From the NCBI RefSeq assembly GCF_030269925.1, contig NC_085123.1, positions 6,324,001 to 6,388,000 of the forward strand: a DNA stretch of 64,000 nucleotides, in the 5' to 3' direction. Under the pieces are notes generated by a model. The model did no database searches and was not told the origin of the DNA. It saw only the letters and a program-made list of their open reading frames with translations. The DNA is from Bombyx mori (Eukaryota > Arthropoda > Insecta > Lepidoptera > Bombycidae). Numbering within the stretch: position 1 is the first letter of the stretch; each line of letters begins with the position of its first letter. Positions 22,996 through 34,805 of this stretch are shown in pieces. Position numbers and translations under genes: made by a program.

Positions 22996-23426
22996 TTATA
23001 TTGCTTAGATGGGTGGACGAGCTCACAGCCCACCTAGTTTTAAGTGGTTACTGGAGCCCATAGACATCTACAACGTAAATGCGCCACAGACCTTGAGATA
23101 TAGTTCTAAGGTCTCAGTATAGTCACAACGGCTGCCCCACCCTTCAAACCGAAACACATTACTGCTTCACGGCAGAAATAGGCGGGGCGGTGGTACCTAC
23201 CCGTGCGGACTCACAAGAGGTCCTACCACCAGTAATTACGCAAATTATAATTTTGCGGGTTTGATTTTTATTGCACGATGTTATTCCTTCACCGTGGAAG
23301 TAAATCGTGAACATTTGTTCAGTACGTATTTCATTAGAAAAATTGGTACCCGCCAGCGAGATTCGAACACCAGTGCATCGCTCGATACGAATGCACCGGA
23401 CGGCTTATCCTTTAGGTCACGACGAC
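22996..23426 (-). mobile_element. Bm1: Bm1-type SINE, full length
   Basis: It includes the complete tRNA-like head on minus (GTCGTGACCTAAAGGATAAG.., GTTCGAAT B box at about 23365). The 3' poly-A has been lost. Confidence 0.88.
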
Positions 23427-23500
23427 AAAAAATTCTTAAATTCCAAACAATTCTAATGTTACGATTTGTTTTAGTTTCAAGAAGATTTTTATATTTCATA

Positions 23501-23835
23501 CTAGCTGACCCGGCAAACGTTGTCTTGCCAAAAAATTCGATTCTAAATTCTACGAGTATTATATAAATTTGAATTTTTTATCTGACGTTAAACGTTCAAT
23601 CATTCCTTGCCGATAATCGCTTGATCCTAGTTAAGCTGGGATTAAATATTACAAGCAAGGAAGAAGCGACCTAAGCGGCACGCATACAAGGCGCTCTCTT
23701 TAGACTTTGATCGATGATCATTGCGCGGAAATTTAAGTAGATACACGTGTTATAAGAAATCGGGAATCAGCTAAAATGACAGCGCATAAGCGAGTAAAAT
23801 ATGGCGTAGATTTTTGATAGTTACACATATAGAAG
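23501..23835 (-). mobile_element. Helitron-like repeat, probable
   Basis: The minus-strand 3' end ACGTTTGCCGGGTCAGCTAG is followed by T. The body is diverged and its 5' limit is uncertain. The last 10 bases are shared with family A, but the interior differs. Confidence 0.45.
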
Positions 23836-23924
23836 TTAGTCGTCACTAATCGTCAAATAATAGAGTTGAAATTGTAATATCATAGTAAATTGTTTTAAAC
23901 ATTTTTACATTTACCTTTCCGGTA

Positions 23925-24198
23925 ACCGTACTCATCGAACTCGATAAAGAAGTCAACGTGCAACCCAACCCAGGCATTAGCTCGCTGAGTTTCTCGCCGG
24001 ATCTTCTCAGCGCGTCGCGATTCCGATCCGGTAGTAGATTCATTCGCAAAGCAGTTGACTTGTTAGGTCGCTATCCGAAGCGCTCGGGCAGCTGTTAGCA
24101 AATCCCACCCCTCCTGGCTGAGCCTTTGCTCGCCCACCTGTCCTGGTGAAACTGGAAAGGCCTCCGGGCCACCATTAATCCTTCAATCATAAAAAAAA
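23925..24198 (+). repeat. Dispersed repeat D, copy 2
   Basis: It runs from GGTAACCGTACTCATCGAACTC through GCCGGATCTTCTCAGCG, CCTGGCTGAGCCTTTGC and GGCCTCCGGGCCA to AATCATAAAAAAAAA. It is close to the 45040 copy; the 3' poly-A suggests a LINE tail. Confidence 0.65.
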
Positions 24199-24219
24199 AC
24201 ATTTACCTCTAATTTTACT

Positions 24220-25892
24220 TTTTTTTATTGCATTAGATAGGAGCCCATAAATATCGTAACGTGAATGCCACCACGTAACTAAAAACATGAAATTGAAATC
24301 TCGGTTGAATTGTATTATTGTTGTAAAATTTACACTACCAACATAATTCATAGAAGAAAACGTATCTTATACGAGTATAACGCTTAAAATCTATAAAATG
24401 AATGGACTCATGTGATGAATTTACGAAGAGATTACATTTTACATTAAAATATGTTAGAAGAAAATGTGCACTTCATTTTGACATAAAATTGGATTCAACT
24501 ATTTTGCTCGGGTTTTAAAATATTTTTTTTGGTTAAAATAAATTTCTGATAAACCATGTAGCGCTTATCAGAAGAGGAAAATCTTCTACGTTTATAATTC
24601 CTTTTCTTAAGATCATATAGGATTCCGAAATAAAAAAAGTTTAATATATTTTTCAGAAAATAATAATTGCATTTTTAGTTGAGAGTAATATGCCTGTACA
24701 AAGCTTTTGGTCGTGCAAAATCAAATGATATACAATAAGTGATTCTCCTGGGATTTGTGCAAAAACAATGGGAAGCTAGTGAAGCATTTACTAATCAATC
24801 AGCAAGAGCTCTCCCCATCCAAACCACGTGCTTGAATGCGCCCATTAGATTGATCATTACCAACCCGTGTAGGTGTTATTTCGTTTCGTTAACTTATTTT
24901 AAATGATGCCTAGGAAAATAGCTTCGAGGCAGATGAATATGAGAGCATGATAATCATTTTGCAAAATTGAATGAAGGTAATGTAACTAGCCAGCTGAATT
25001 ATATACTAATTACCACTGAATGACCCTGTTCAACCTAAGGCAATACTGATGTTTCGTTACACGTATAATGATTGTGCTATCCTTTTATCAGAACTATATG
25101 ACTGCTCTACGGTAGAAATACCAACGGCCACACACCATCTCCTACTAGCAGTATCAAAAATGACAACTGGGGTGTTTGAAATATGGTAATAAGTAAAAGA
25201 AAAGCCTTGACGAGATGATGCTGGGGTATACAAACATTTCTTAGGACGTGCAGTTTTACAACAGTACTAAGTCGCAACCAGACTATTATCTTCGGAATCA
25301 TGTGATCCATATCTTCTATTGTTTGATTTCTAGTTTGCAAGCTTTTTATGCTTCTTATTTTCAACGCTAAAATTAGAAATTATAGATAGATACATAAAGC
25401 GTTTCCATTACATTAGAAACTATAAAAAAATTGTACTTTCCCTACAAAGTAATAAATGAATGGAGTCACTATAAACTTGGCCATCTTTATTGAAATTATG
25501 GCTTAAGTAGAATACCGAGCCTCTACAGTTACAGCGAGCAAGATTAACTTCTTGATAACTTTCCGGTAGATAAACTTGGCCTCTTTATATTAAATTATTC
25601 CCGAACTTCTGAGGTACAGCCGATGAAGATTTTCACAAGTGCTAATTGATTGATATCCCAATTTCGAATCTCTTGGTTTTGTTTCCTATTATCATTTGTA
25701 AATGGCAGCGAAACTCATCGCAGAGTCGACTTGAAAAGATTTCGAATAGCTGTAACAAGTAAGCCGTATACTGTATTTAAGTATAAATATAGACTGATCT
25801 GTAAATTAAAAAGTGATTCGTGTTAAATCACCATTTCGAATAATGGGGCCGTAAAATAAAATCTTGAAATTAACGCATTTATTTAACATAAA
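24220..25892. other. AT-rich, no gene; SINE traces
   Basis: A short reversed SINE relic with internal deletion lies at 24226-24310 (TTTTTATTGCATTAGATAGGA then AGCCCATAAATATCG). A weaker one is at about 25095-25150. No coding signal. Confidence 0.45.
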
Positions 25893-26120
25893 TCAATTCA
25901 TACAGTAGAACAAATCTTCCAATGGGCTTGAAGGAGGCACAGTTCCCGAGATACTGGCTGCGTTATCTCATTGAACAGCCAGACTCACTCTCTGTGCAAA
26001 GTATCAGCCAGCCTTAGCATCACGTGTAGCCTCCTTCAAGCGTTTGGAGATTTCTGACAAAAAAATCTTTGCTTCAGGCCCCCAAGAGCTCATCGTCTCA
26101 ACCGCGAAAGGCAAAAAAGA
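25893..26120 (-). pseudogene. Decayed transposon-derived ORF tail
   Basis: One minus frame keeps a protein-like run: FLPFAVETMSSWGPEA, then EISKRLKEATRDAKAG, stop, YFAQRVSLAVQ, stop, DNAASISGTVPPSSPLEDLF, ending at TGA 25893-25895. The pattern (VETxxxWGPxA ... FAQRxSLAxQRGNAASxxGT) is one I associate with the C-terminal region of dispersed retroelement ORFs in invertebrates; I cannot name the family. Two in-frame stops show it is dead. The outer parts also form an inverted repeat (CTTGAAGGAGG and CCTCCTTCAAG about 90 nt apart). Confidence 0.5.
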
Positions 26121-26900
26121 ATAAGAAGACCCCAAACCCGAATAATTCGGCTTTTTTGAAATTTCTGCTGACGCATTTATTTAATTACAAACTTATTGAT
26201 GACATTTTGTTCTTAGCACAGCAAAACATTTTACTACTAATCAAATAGGGTTAAAACGATTCGGATATTTTTTGTTAAATAACACTAATAGCGACACATT
26301 ATTTATCAGAGTTAGTAGAATTAAACTTGTTCTATCGCTGAGACAATGTGATTACCTCGTTGAAGTTATTAGGACATAAGACGATTATACTCAAACTTTG
26401 ATGAGAAGTACTATATAGTTCCGAGATCTTCAGTAACTCACAATTTAATTCGAAATGTTAGATTAACTCATACCACTAACGATTTAAAGATTAGTAGGGC
26501 AGTATATTAATATATTATATTATTTATTGCATTATTACGTTTCGGCGTATTCAATTAAATGACTTTGTAATGTTCACCTCGAACTTTTTAATAAATATGG
26601 GACTTTAATGCTCTATACAATTACAAAATTAACCAAAAATAGGGTTTCTGTTTGCTTAGGTCTACGTACGATAAAATAGTGTGGGTATAACAAAAATTTT
26701 GTTATTATGTGAAGCAAATAGAATTTCTATTTATTTTATGTCGTTGATAAAATGTTGTTATATTTCAAATTTACAATAATATATCAATTTAATTTTCAAA
26801 ATAATATGTATAACTTATTCATTATTTTGTTTTTCAAGTAAAACAATTCAATTATAAATTTAACTAGATTTGTGACAGTGAAATTTATTTGTGAAAAGTG
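26121..26900. other. AT-rich, no gene seen
   Basis: Nothing recognisable. Confidence 0.5.
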
Positions 26901-27147
26901 TTTTTTTTTAATTGCTTATATGGGTGGACGAGCTCACAGCCCACTTGGGGTTAAGTGGTTACCAGAGCCCATAGACATCTACAACGTAAATGCGCCACCC
27001 ACCTCAAGATATAAGTTCTAAGGTCTCAGTACAGTTACAACGGCTGCCCCAGCCTTCAAGCCGAAACGCATTACTGGTTCACGGCAGAAATAAGCGGGGC
27101 GGTGGTACCTACCCGTGCGGACTCACAAGAGGTCCAACCACCAGTAT
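26901..27147 (-). mobile_element. Bm1: Bm1-type SINE, headless
   Basis: Reverse-oriented copy with poly-T at 26901, ending at CCAACCACCAGTA. It abuts an opposite-facing SINE relic. Confidence 0.86.
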
Positions 27148-27330
27148 ATAGCCTATTTCTGCTGCGAAACAATCATGTTTTCTAGTTTGAAGGGTTGGGC
27201 AGCCATTATACAATAGAGACTTTGATCTTATATCCATAAGGTAGGTTTCACCATTCACGTAGTACTTTTTATGGACTCTCCCCTTAAGAGAAGAGCTCAA
27301 CTGCCAACCAAGTGCAATTAAATATCATTA
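27148..27330 (+). mobile_element. Bm1: Bm1-type SINE, degenerate
   Basis: CCTATTTCTGCTGCGAAAC then TAGTTTGAAGGGTTGGGCAG match the SINE core forward. The 3' half is eroded. Confidence 0.55.
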
Positions 27331-27900
27331 GAAGTTATTTTCTCAAAATCGTTTATCAAAAATTTAATCATTGAATTTGTATTAAAAATGGAGGTTAGAG
27401 AGAATCGAGCGATCCTCTTTCAGGATTAGAATATTAAGGGAGTTACGTATTTGGCAACTCATAAGGATATCGGTAAGACGATTAAGCGCAAACTTTGATG
27501 GATGCTGATGTCGTTTCGAGGAAACCCTTCTTACTGTGTTATATGATCGCCCCCGAAGATCTTGTGGTCTTTAATTAAATCGTAATAGAAGAGAATAATT
27601 TTGTTAACTAAAAAATCGACGAATTATATATTAAGGTATTTTCAACAAAAATATTTTTTTTACAAAAACAGATTTAAAAATTAGCAATTAACTTAGTTTA
27701 ATTATTAAATTATATAGGTGATTTAAAAAAAAAACTGATGAAATAAGCTTAAGCCGGAAAACGAACTAACAGATTTTTTTATCTTTATCATACTGGTTGA
27801 GATCTTAGAGCGAAGTTATCGACTTAATTCATTATCATCGGTTCTTATTGCGTGTGTAGATTTCCAAGTTTTATCGGACAACATGTAAATATATATAGGT
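27331..27900. other. AT-rich, no gene seen
   Basis: Nothing recognisable. Confidence 0.5.
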
Positions 27901-28025
27901 GGCCTACCAACTTAACGGTAGGCAGCGGCTTGACTCTGCCCCTGGCACTGCTGAAGTCCATGGGCGACGGTAACCACTCACCATCAGGTGGGTATGCTCG
28001 TCTGCCTACAAGGGCAATAAGAAAA
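27901..28025 (+). repeat. Dispersed repeat B
   Basis: It contains GGTAGGCAGCGGCTTGACTC, GAAGTCCATGGGCGACGG and TCTGCCTACAAGGGCAATAA. It is shared with the copy at 63640 and, reversed, with 51850 and 8514. Confidence 0.7.
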
Positions 28026-28936
28026 GTGTAAATAAAAGAAAAGCGTATTACAAAGATAGGAATTCACCTCTTGGTGTTAAGCGGTTACTGTAGGATAAAT
28101 ATAACAGGCTGAGTATTGCCGACCGCCTTTTAAGTCATATACTTTCCAATCAGTATCGTCAGACGAATTTAATTGGACATTTTCAATGTATCATTCCAGT
28201 CCAATCCAATCCGTCCTCAGTGCTTTAGCAGGTCCCATAATGCACAAACAAGTCGTGTATAATATGGCCTTAGGCATGAGGCCTTTAGTTTCACTTTTAT
28301 CAGAGCTACGACTATCGAACCTAGATACTGTTGAGTAATTAACGACCTAAATAAATACGACTGTGGTGTTCACATAAAACTCGACATCCTTGTCTACTAC
28401 GTTAATCACTTTCAAAATGCTAATGAAGATTTCAATTGTCAAGTCGAATTGAAGCCAAGAAAAAAATAAATCCTTAAAGAAACTCAAAGCAATGGGTCAT
28501 TAAAGAGAAGACAAAGACATATTACCGCAAAATACTATCCAGTTTCAATTTCGTTAAGTAATCTGGAATGTCTACAATTTGGAGAAAGTATAAAATAAGA
28601 GCCATAAAAAGACGGGACTCGTTGCTGACTTTAGAACGATTAATAGCACGGTTATAATCCAGCAATTGTGAGAGATTATTGGTAGGTTGCGCCCATGTAA
28701 TAGACGCTACCTCTCATCAATCAAAACCGCGTTGAAATCCTGACAATAACAATGACGAGGGCACTCGTGAAGAAATTTGCAAAATGAACGCACGAAGACG
28801 CAATATAACAAATGTATATTTAATGTGGAAACGATACGGTTCTGTAATGTTCGTCTACAGAAAATAATAATTCATCTGCGAAAGTTGGACAAAATAAATT
28901 TACAGTTCATTATGTATTTTCGTTGTGTGTTGTTTT
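28026..28936. other. AT-rich, no gene seen
   Basis: No coding signal. The frame at 28777 runs into the following SINE. Confidence 0.45.
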
Positions 28937-29178
28937 TACTGGTGGTAGGACCTCTTGTGAGTCCGCGCGAGTGGGCACCACCACCCTGCCTATTTCTGCC
29001 GTGAAGCAGTAATGCGTTTCGGTTTGAAGGGTGGGGCAGCCGTTGTAACTATACTCAAGACCTTAGAACTTGTATCTCAAGGTGGGTGGCGTATTTACGT
29101 TGTGGATGTCTACGGGCTCCAGTAACCACTTAACACCAGGTGGGCTGTGAGCTCGACCACCCATCTAAGTAATAAATA
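28937..29178 (+). mobile_element. Bm1: Bm1-type SINE, headless
   Basis: It begins TACTGGTGGTAGGACCTC and ends CATCTAAGTAATAAATATA. Low divergence. Confidence 0.88.
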
Positions 29179-30117
29179 TATATATATTCGTAATGCTTTA
29201 TGAAGTTTCGAAAAGATACATAATCTAAAACTACAGACACCATCGATAGATAAATTTACAGATAGTAGAACTGAGAGACCATTAAAATTTTTATCTCAAT
29301 TCGTAGTTACAATTCTTTAAGGAAAAAAGATATCTGGAACCAACCATCTCCGATTATTGAAAAAAAACCTGGAAACATTGTCATTAATTTACGACAATTT
29401 AATTCACAAATGTTTTGAGGCTCAAGGTATTATAAATTTCGAAATATTATTGAATATTATTTGTGGTTTTTTAAATGACGTCAACCACGCGGTTCTGGTT
29501 TGTAAAATAGGATCTCCAAAAATTAAGCTTAATCGTTTCACGTTTTTGAAGCTCATCGTCCGGAAAATTACTTTTTACTTTGATCACTAAGTGGCTATTG
29601 TCTTCCGTGATGAAAACAATCAAGTTCACGGACATATTTTTTACTCGGTAAAATTTAATGTGGCTTAACTTAAAAACATTTCATTATAATGCTAGGAACC
29701 GCTCCCGAAAACGAAGACAGTTTGTTTTAAAAGTAAAGAAGAAAAATATCAATTTTTATTGAGCTCGTGAGCATCGTAACACGTGGAGTTCACGATGTCC
29801 TACATTACGAGATGTGATTCTTTACAGAACGTAGATTTCAGTACTGTAAATTTAATAACAACTTCGCGCCAATAAAAATCTTAGTAAAAGAATAGATAAT
29901 AAAATATTAACAGACAGTTTTCTGTTGTTGTTTTTTAATCCCTTCCAAGATGATTCTTAATTATTTTATAGAATATTGAAGTAAAGCTTTATGCCAGAAA
30001 CTTGATGAACCCATGCACATTATTGATGCAGGTACAAAAACCATTTTAAAATAACATTGCATAGATACACTTGACCAAAACGGTAATAAATAATAATAAC
30101 ATTACATAATAATTTAT
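29179..30117. other. AT-rich, no gene seen
   Basis: A 77-codon plus frame at 29357-29590 is AT-rich and unrecognised. Confidence 0.4.
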
Positions 30118-30362
30118 TACTGGTGGTAGGGCCTCTTGTGAGTCCGCGCGGGTGGGTACCACCGCCCTGCCTATTTCTGCCGTGAAGCAGTAATGCGTTT
30201 CGGTTTGAAGAGTGGGGTAGCCGCTGTAACTATAGTTGAGACCTTAGAACTTATATCTCATGGTGGGTGGCGCATTTACGTTGTGGATGTCTATGGACTC
30301 CAGTGACCACTTAACACCAGGTGGGCTGTGAGCTTGTCTACCCGTCAAAGCAATAAAAGAAA
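30118..30362 (+). mobile_element. Bm1: Bm1-type SINE, headless
   Basis: It begins ACTGGTGGTAGGGCCTC and ends GTCAAAGCAATAAAAGAAA. Confidence 0.88.
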
Positions 30363-31589
30363 ACCTAAGGAAATATGATAATATGAATGGTTTTATGATA
30401 AATGGGATTTTATGATCTTTCTATAATGTTATACCAGAGTATTTGAGCTATGCAATACGTGATGAGAGTTCGTCAAAATAGTGACCGATTTTTTTGGGAT
30501 CATAGGACCACTGATGTTCCTAAGGCCCAACAAGGATAGGTGGGATTTGCTAGAAGCTGGCTAAGCTTACCATGATCCAATGTCCTCGAAACGCATCGAA
30601 CCGCCAGAAATGGAAGCATATCGCTAGGAAGGCAATCCTCGGAAGCATGAAGCATGGTTGACCCAACGGATTCTTCTGCGTATACATTGTCAGCGCAACC
30701 ACAGCCACTTTCACAAGAGTGTCAAACTAAGAAGAAGCCCGAACGAATCTCCGAAACAAACCTTTGTTTTGGGCCAGGGTCCTAATCTCCAACGAGATGC
30801 TCGTTGTACGCGCCTAAGGGTAAAAAATTGCGGCTGTCCTAACCGTTAAAAAGAGAACGCATGAAAAAATATAATATATGGAAACCATAAAATGTTTCCT
30901 CGTTATAATCAAATTATGTAAAATTGGACAGCCCGCGTTTTTAAAAACCGTTAACAGAAAAATCCGAGGCTCTTGTGGTACTTAATAGGCGTGAAACGAG
31001 TTTCTCGGTCTCTGTTTCTTCAACAAATTTTAATTAGGCTCAAACCGCACCGCGAACTCTCATCTTTATTTCGCCTTCGAGTATTCCAGCGTACAACGCT
31101 CCCATCGAGAAAATTTGAATCCGAACGATAAAAATACAAGGAAAAATTCAATCAAAAAATCACAAAATCCATACAAACAACCTAGCTTCTTTCAAAATTG
31201 AAATATCAAAATGAAACGGTTTTGATGAAATTTATTAATGATATGAACAGTTTTTAATAGCATGATAAACATGAATTTAAATCAATAACTGTAACTAAGT
31301 ATATTCAGGGGTGCAGCGCACATTGAGGGACTTTGTGGGCACCCCTTTACTATTCAATAACTTCAGGCTCAGCTTCAAGAGCTTCGGATCATTGTACTAG
31401 TATCTGTGCTGTTTCTCCAGAACAGGCCTTCGATGCTCCCATGGCAGAAACGCGGGTAGTATTCGTTGTCGTGGCAATCGTCGTCGGTAAGATTACAAGA
31501 TTGGATTCGACCACGGAATTCCGTAAATCTCAGGCTCTTCGGTTTCCCCGAGAGGATATCAACGACGATGTTCCTCCATTGTAGCTTCG
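30363..31589. other. No gene; possible LINE trace at 30570-30660
   Basis: One plus frame near 30590 reads PRNASNRQKWKHIARKA.., similar to the final residues of some LINE ORFs, but it is too short to classify. 31300-31589 is mildly GC-rich and leads into the R1-type fragment. Confidence 0.3.
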
Positions 31590-31790
31590 ATGAAGTCAAA
31601 GTGGAGCAGCACATACTCTCGGACTGCCCCGCCTGGAATGGGCAGCTTGTCACTATCGACTATCGCAGCAAATAAACTCGGAAGCGATCCCTCCACACTC
31701 TTGTAAAAGGAGGTGATGGAGCGAAAGAGAGAGAGAAAGCTCTTCCGTTTACACACTGATTCACCGCCGCCGAACCGGAGACCGGAAGAG
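31590..31790 (+). pseudogene. R1-clade LINE ORF tail, degenerate
   Basis: A plus frame reads VEQHILSDCPAW, and after a frameshift KEVMERKREKERS.. followed by a basic run. HxLxxCPAW, then a Glu/Lys-rich VMxxKExxER segment and an Arg tail, is the usual C-terminus of R1/TRAS-type reverse transcriptase proteins. The RT domain is absent and the frame is broken. Confidence 0.5.
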
Positions 31791-32984
31791 AGATTTAGTT
31801 GAGCTCCGGCCGCAGTAAGAAGCGGCCTACCCCGGTGATGTTCATAAGATGACTAGAGGAGATAAGAGAGCGCGCGGCGACCCACTCGTAGGCCCTGAAA
31901 CTACGATACTTTAAGACAAATATTTTGTTTGTATGGAAACTAGTGACATCTTGTAGCGGATGCCCCTAAACTTGTTATGTTGTTGTTAAGTTAAGACATC
32001 TAACTATTGTATAGCTAAACACAGTAAATAAAAAAATTATAAAACATAGAAGTATCTATTAGATAAAGACAAATTGATGGAATTTTATCAATTTGTGGCT
32101 TCTGAAAATTTACAAAATCCTTCATTAAAAATAAAATATAGGATTGGTAATATGTTACGGCTATCTACAGGAGCAATGAGAAACGAATCGAAGCGAAGCC
32201 ATCTAGTGGCCGACGCCCGTAAAAATTTTTGTTGAGTGCTTGAGTTGCTTATCTATAACTAATTTATGTATATTATTTAAGATGTAGTTGTGATCTCTGA
32301 CGAAAAAAGAACGGCCGGTTGGCGGGTCCAGCGTTGGACTCGGAAGACTGGTTTTTGGTTCAGCAGGGTATTCCGGGACACTAGCGGCAGATGTAACGCT
32401 AAAAATAGCATTTCTTTTAAACACAGTACTCATATCAACATTCTTGTTGTAAGACATTTCTATAATTTCAATTTCCAAAAACGCTATCTCGCCAGCTTTA
32501 CTCCGTTATCGGATAAACAACACAAGCCGAAAGTTCTTGTTTGCACGATTAATAAAGTAAACTGTTTTCTAGTTAGTATTCATGGTGTTCAACTAATTTC
32601 GTATTCATGTTGCGGAATAAAATGAAATATGGACTATTGAACGTGAATTCGAATACAAGGTGACTCAGAAATTTTGGATCTTTGTTGTCCAGGTCTTTTT
32701 GTCAGCACTTCGTTCATGAGTTTTATATTTTTACATTCACTTTCAGAGTTAAATATATTTCAACACTCGTCACGTTTTATAGGGACATCCCTATTTTGCA
32801 TCCGCAAACGTTGTATCCTTTTCTTTACTAATTTGAGCCTAACCTTACTAACTTCCTCAAAATACTGAAAAGTATTGAAATTAATTTTTAAAGTAAATTT
32901 GATGTACCAACCCTACTTACTGAAACAAGGACAAGAAAGAGAAACAGAACAGCTCATCAAAGGTTAAAATACATCTGTCTCAAT
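31791..32984. other. No gene seen
   Basis: 31791-31900 is GC-rich and may extend the LINE relic. The frames at 32203-32625 and 32674 have no recognisable domain. Confidence 0.4.
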
Positions 32985-33235
32985 CTGTGAATTTTACGAT
33001 TGCTTCACAGCAAAATTGACATGACGTATACCCCTAGGCAGCACCCATTTGTGCGGGTTTACATGACGTCCAAATATTAGTAATTACGAATAATTTTTTT
33101 TATTTTATTTTATGAGCCGTAAGTGAATACGTGCTAGGGGTCCTTACAAAATTTGGTATCTGCTTGTCGGGCTCGGCATAGTCGCATTGCTAGATATTGA
33201 TACATCGGGTATCTCGATTTTAGGTCACAGTCGAT
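32985..33235 (-). mobile_element. Bm1: Bm1-type SINE, strongly degenerate
   Basis: GATTGCTTCACAGCAAAAT, then CCCATTTGTGCGGGTTTACA and a head-like TTGGTATCTGCTTGTCGGGC..TTAGGTCAC keep the reversed SINE order with many changes. Confidence 0.45.
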
Positions 33236-33789
33236 TCATAAATTCACTATTACAGCAATTTTTAAGACCTCCTTAACGTATAGAGTCCGTCAACATTTTA
33301 CTGTCAAACACGGTTACTCATAAAATATGTGCTGTCTCAGAAGTAACGTCCGTTTCGACCTTATCATAAAGTACAGGTGGATAATATTTTTTGTGCTAAA
33401 GGAAATTGCTACGTTGGCTACTCCCTAAATATTACGACGCTAAAAAACACTTCAACCATACAATAATTTGTAACTGAACGCATCAATACTTTTTTATTCT
33501 TTTAGAACACAGATAACCACCATTTTATTGCACAGGAGTCCATTTTTAATATTATTTGAATTTAAAACTATCTTTAAATATTGGCAAAAACTCGACGTGC
33601 CTACGGGTCATAAGCTTAGTCGACACTGACGTCGTGATTCTTAGCGTCACTTCATATATTAGCTGTATCATTAATGTGCTGTGAAGATTTGTGGCCCTGT
33701 ATGTGGAATCTATTGGGGCTATGTGTGTTTTAGAATTTCCCTTTTTACACAAAAAATTTAGTCTCCCAGTCTTGCGAATTCGTCCAAGT
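33236..33789. other. No gene seen
   Basis: No repeat or coding signal recognised. Confidence 0.45.
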
Positions 33790-33912
33790 GAGTACCAGTC
33801 ACTGCATTTGCGTAATGCGTTTCGGTTTGCATAGTTGGACAGCCGCTATGCAAGAATTGCGGTACCCAATTAACACCAAGTAAGCCGTGGGTTTGTTCAT
33901 TACTCTATGGTG
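33790..33912 (+). mobile_element. Bm1: Bm1-type SINE, degenerate and internally deleted
   Basis: TAATGCGTTTCGGTTTGCATA..GGACAGCCGC is joined to AATTAACACCAAGTAAGCCG, so the middle of the element is missing. Confidence 0.55.
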
Positions 33913-33943
33913 TGCTTAAATCTCTGAAATTAATATTATGATA

Positions 33944-34249
33944 CTAGCTGACCCGGCAGACTTCTTAGTGCCTCAATCGATAAATAAAAGACCAAAACTT
34001 TTGTATAAAATAAACTTAAAACAAACAAAAGGAATCCGTCCGACGGGGGACACATCAAAGGAAAAACAAAATTGTTATTTTTATTTGATTCCGAGCATTT
34101 TTTTATTTATCTACCTTTTAAACCTTCTCTGGACTTCCACAAATAATTCAAGACCAAAATTAGCCAAATCGGTCCAGCCGTTCTCGAGTTTCAGCGAGAC
34201 TAACGAACAGCAATTTATTTTTATATATATATAGATAGATAGATAGATA
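33944..34249 (-). mobile_element. Helitron-like repeat, family A copy 5
   Basis: Full-length reversed copy: the minus strand ends GGGTCAGCTAG|T at 33944. Its start lies in a (GATA)n tract at about 34225-34249. Confidence 0.65.
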
Positions 34250-34562
34250 ATAGGTAATATTAAACTAACCAAAAATATGTTCACTTGAAAATGAAAGTGA
34301 AAAATATTATGTGAAAGTTTTTATTTTGGTTTCGTTCGAGAGATCATGTTTTTTTTCCATAATTGGTTTTTCTTCTGTCTTGTTCTTGACTTCAAATTTG
34401 TTTTCTTTGTCAAATCGAAATCTTCGGATGTTCGATCCGTTTTTACATATTTATTAAATGAACGAGGATAACTCACTAATTAAGATTGTTTGTTATTGAT
34501 AAGAAATTAATGTTTTTATCGGACTCTCCTTAAAAGATAATTTCACATCTTTTTCATTTCTT

Positions 34563-34805
34563 TTTTTTTTGTTTTTTTATCGATTAGATGGATGGACGAG
34601 CTCACAGCCTACCTGGTATTAAGTGGTTACTGGAGCCCATCGACGTAAATGCACCACCCACCTCGAGATATAAGTTCTAAGGTCTCAATATAGTTACAAC
34701 GGCTACCCCACCCTTCGAACCGAAACGCATTACTGCTTCACGGCGGAAATAGGCGGGGGGGTGGTACCTACCCTTGCGGACTCCCAAGAGGTCCTACCAC
34801 CAGTG
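34563..34805 (-). mobile_element. Bm1: Bm1-type SINE, headless
   Basis: Reverse-oriented, poly-T at left, ending at CCTACCACCAGTG. A small deletion removes the ACATCTACAA segment. Confidence 0.86.
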
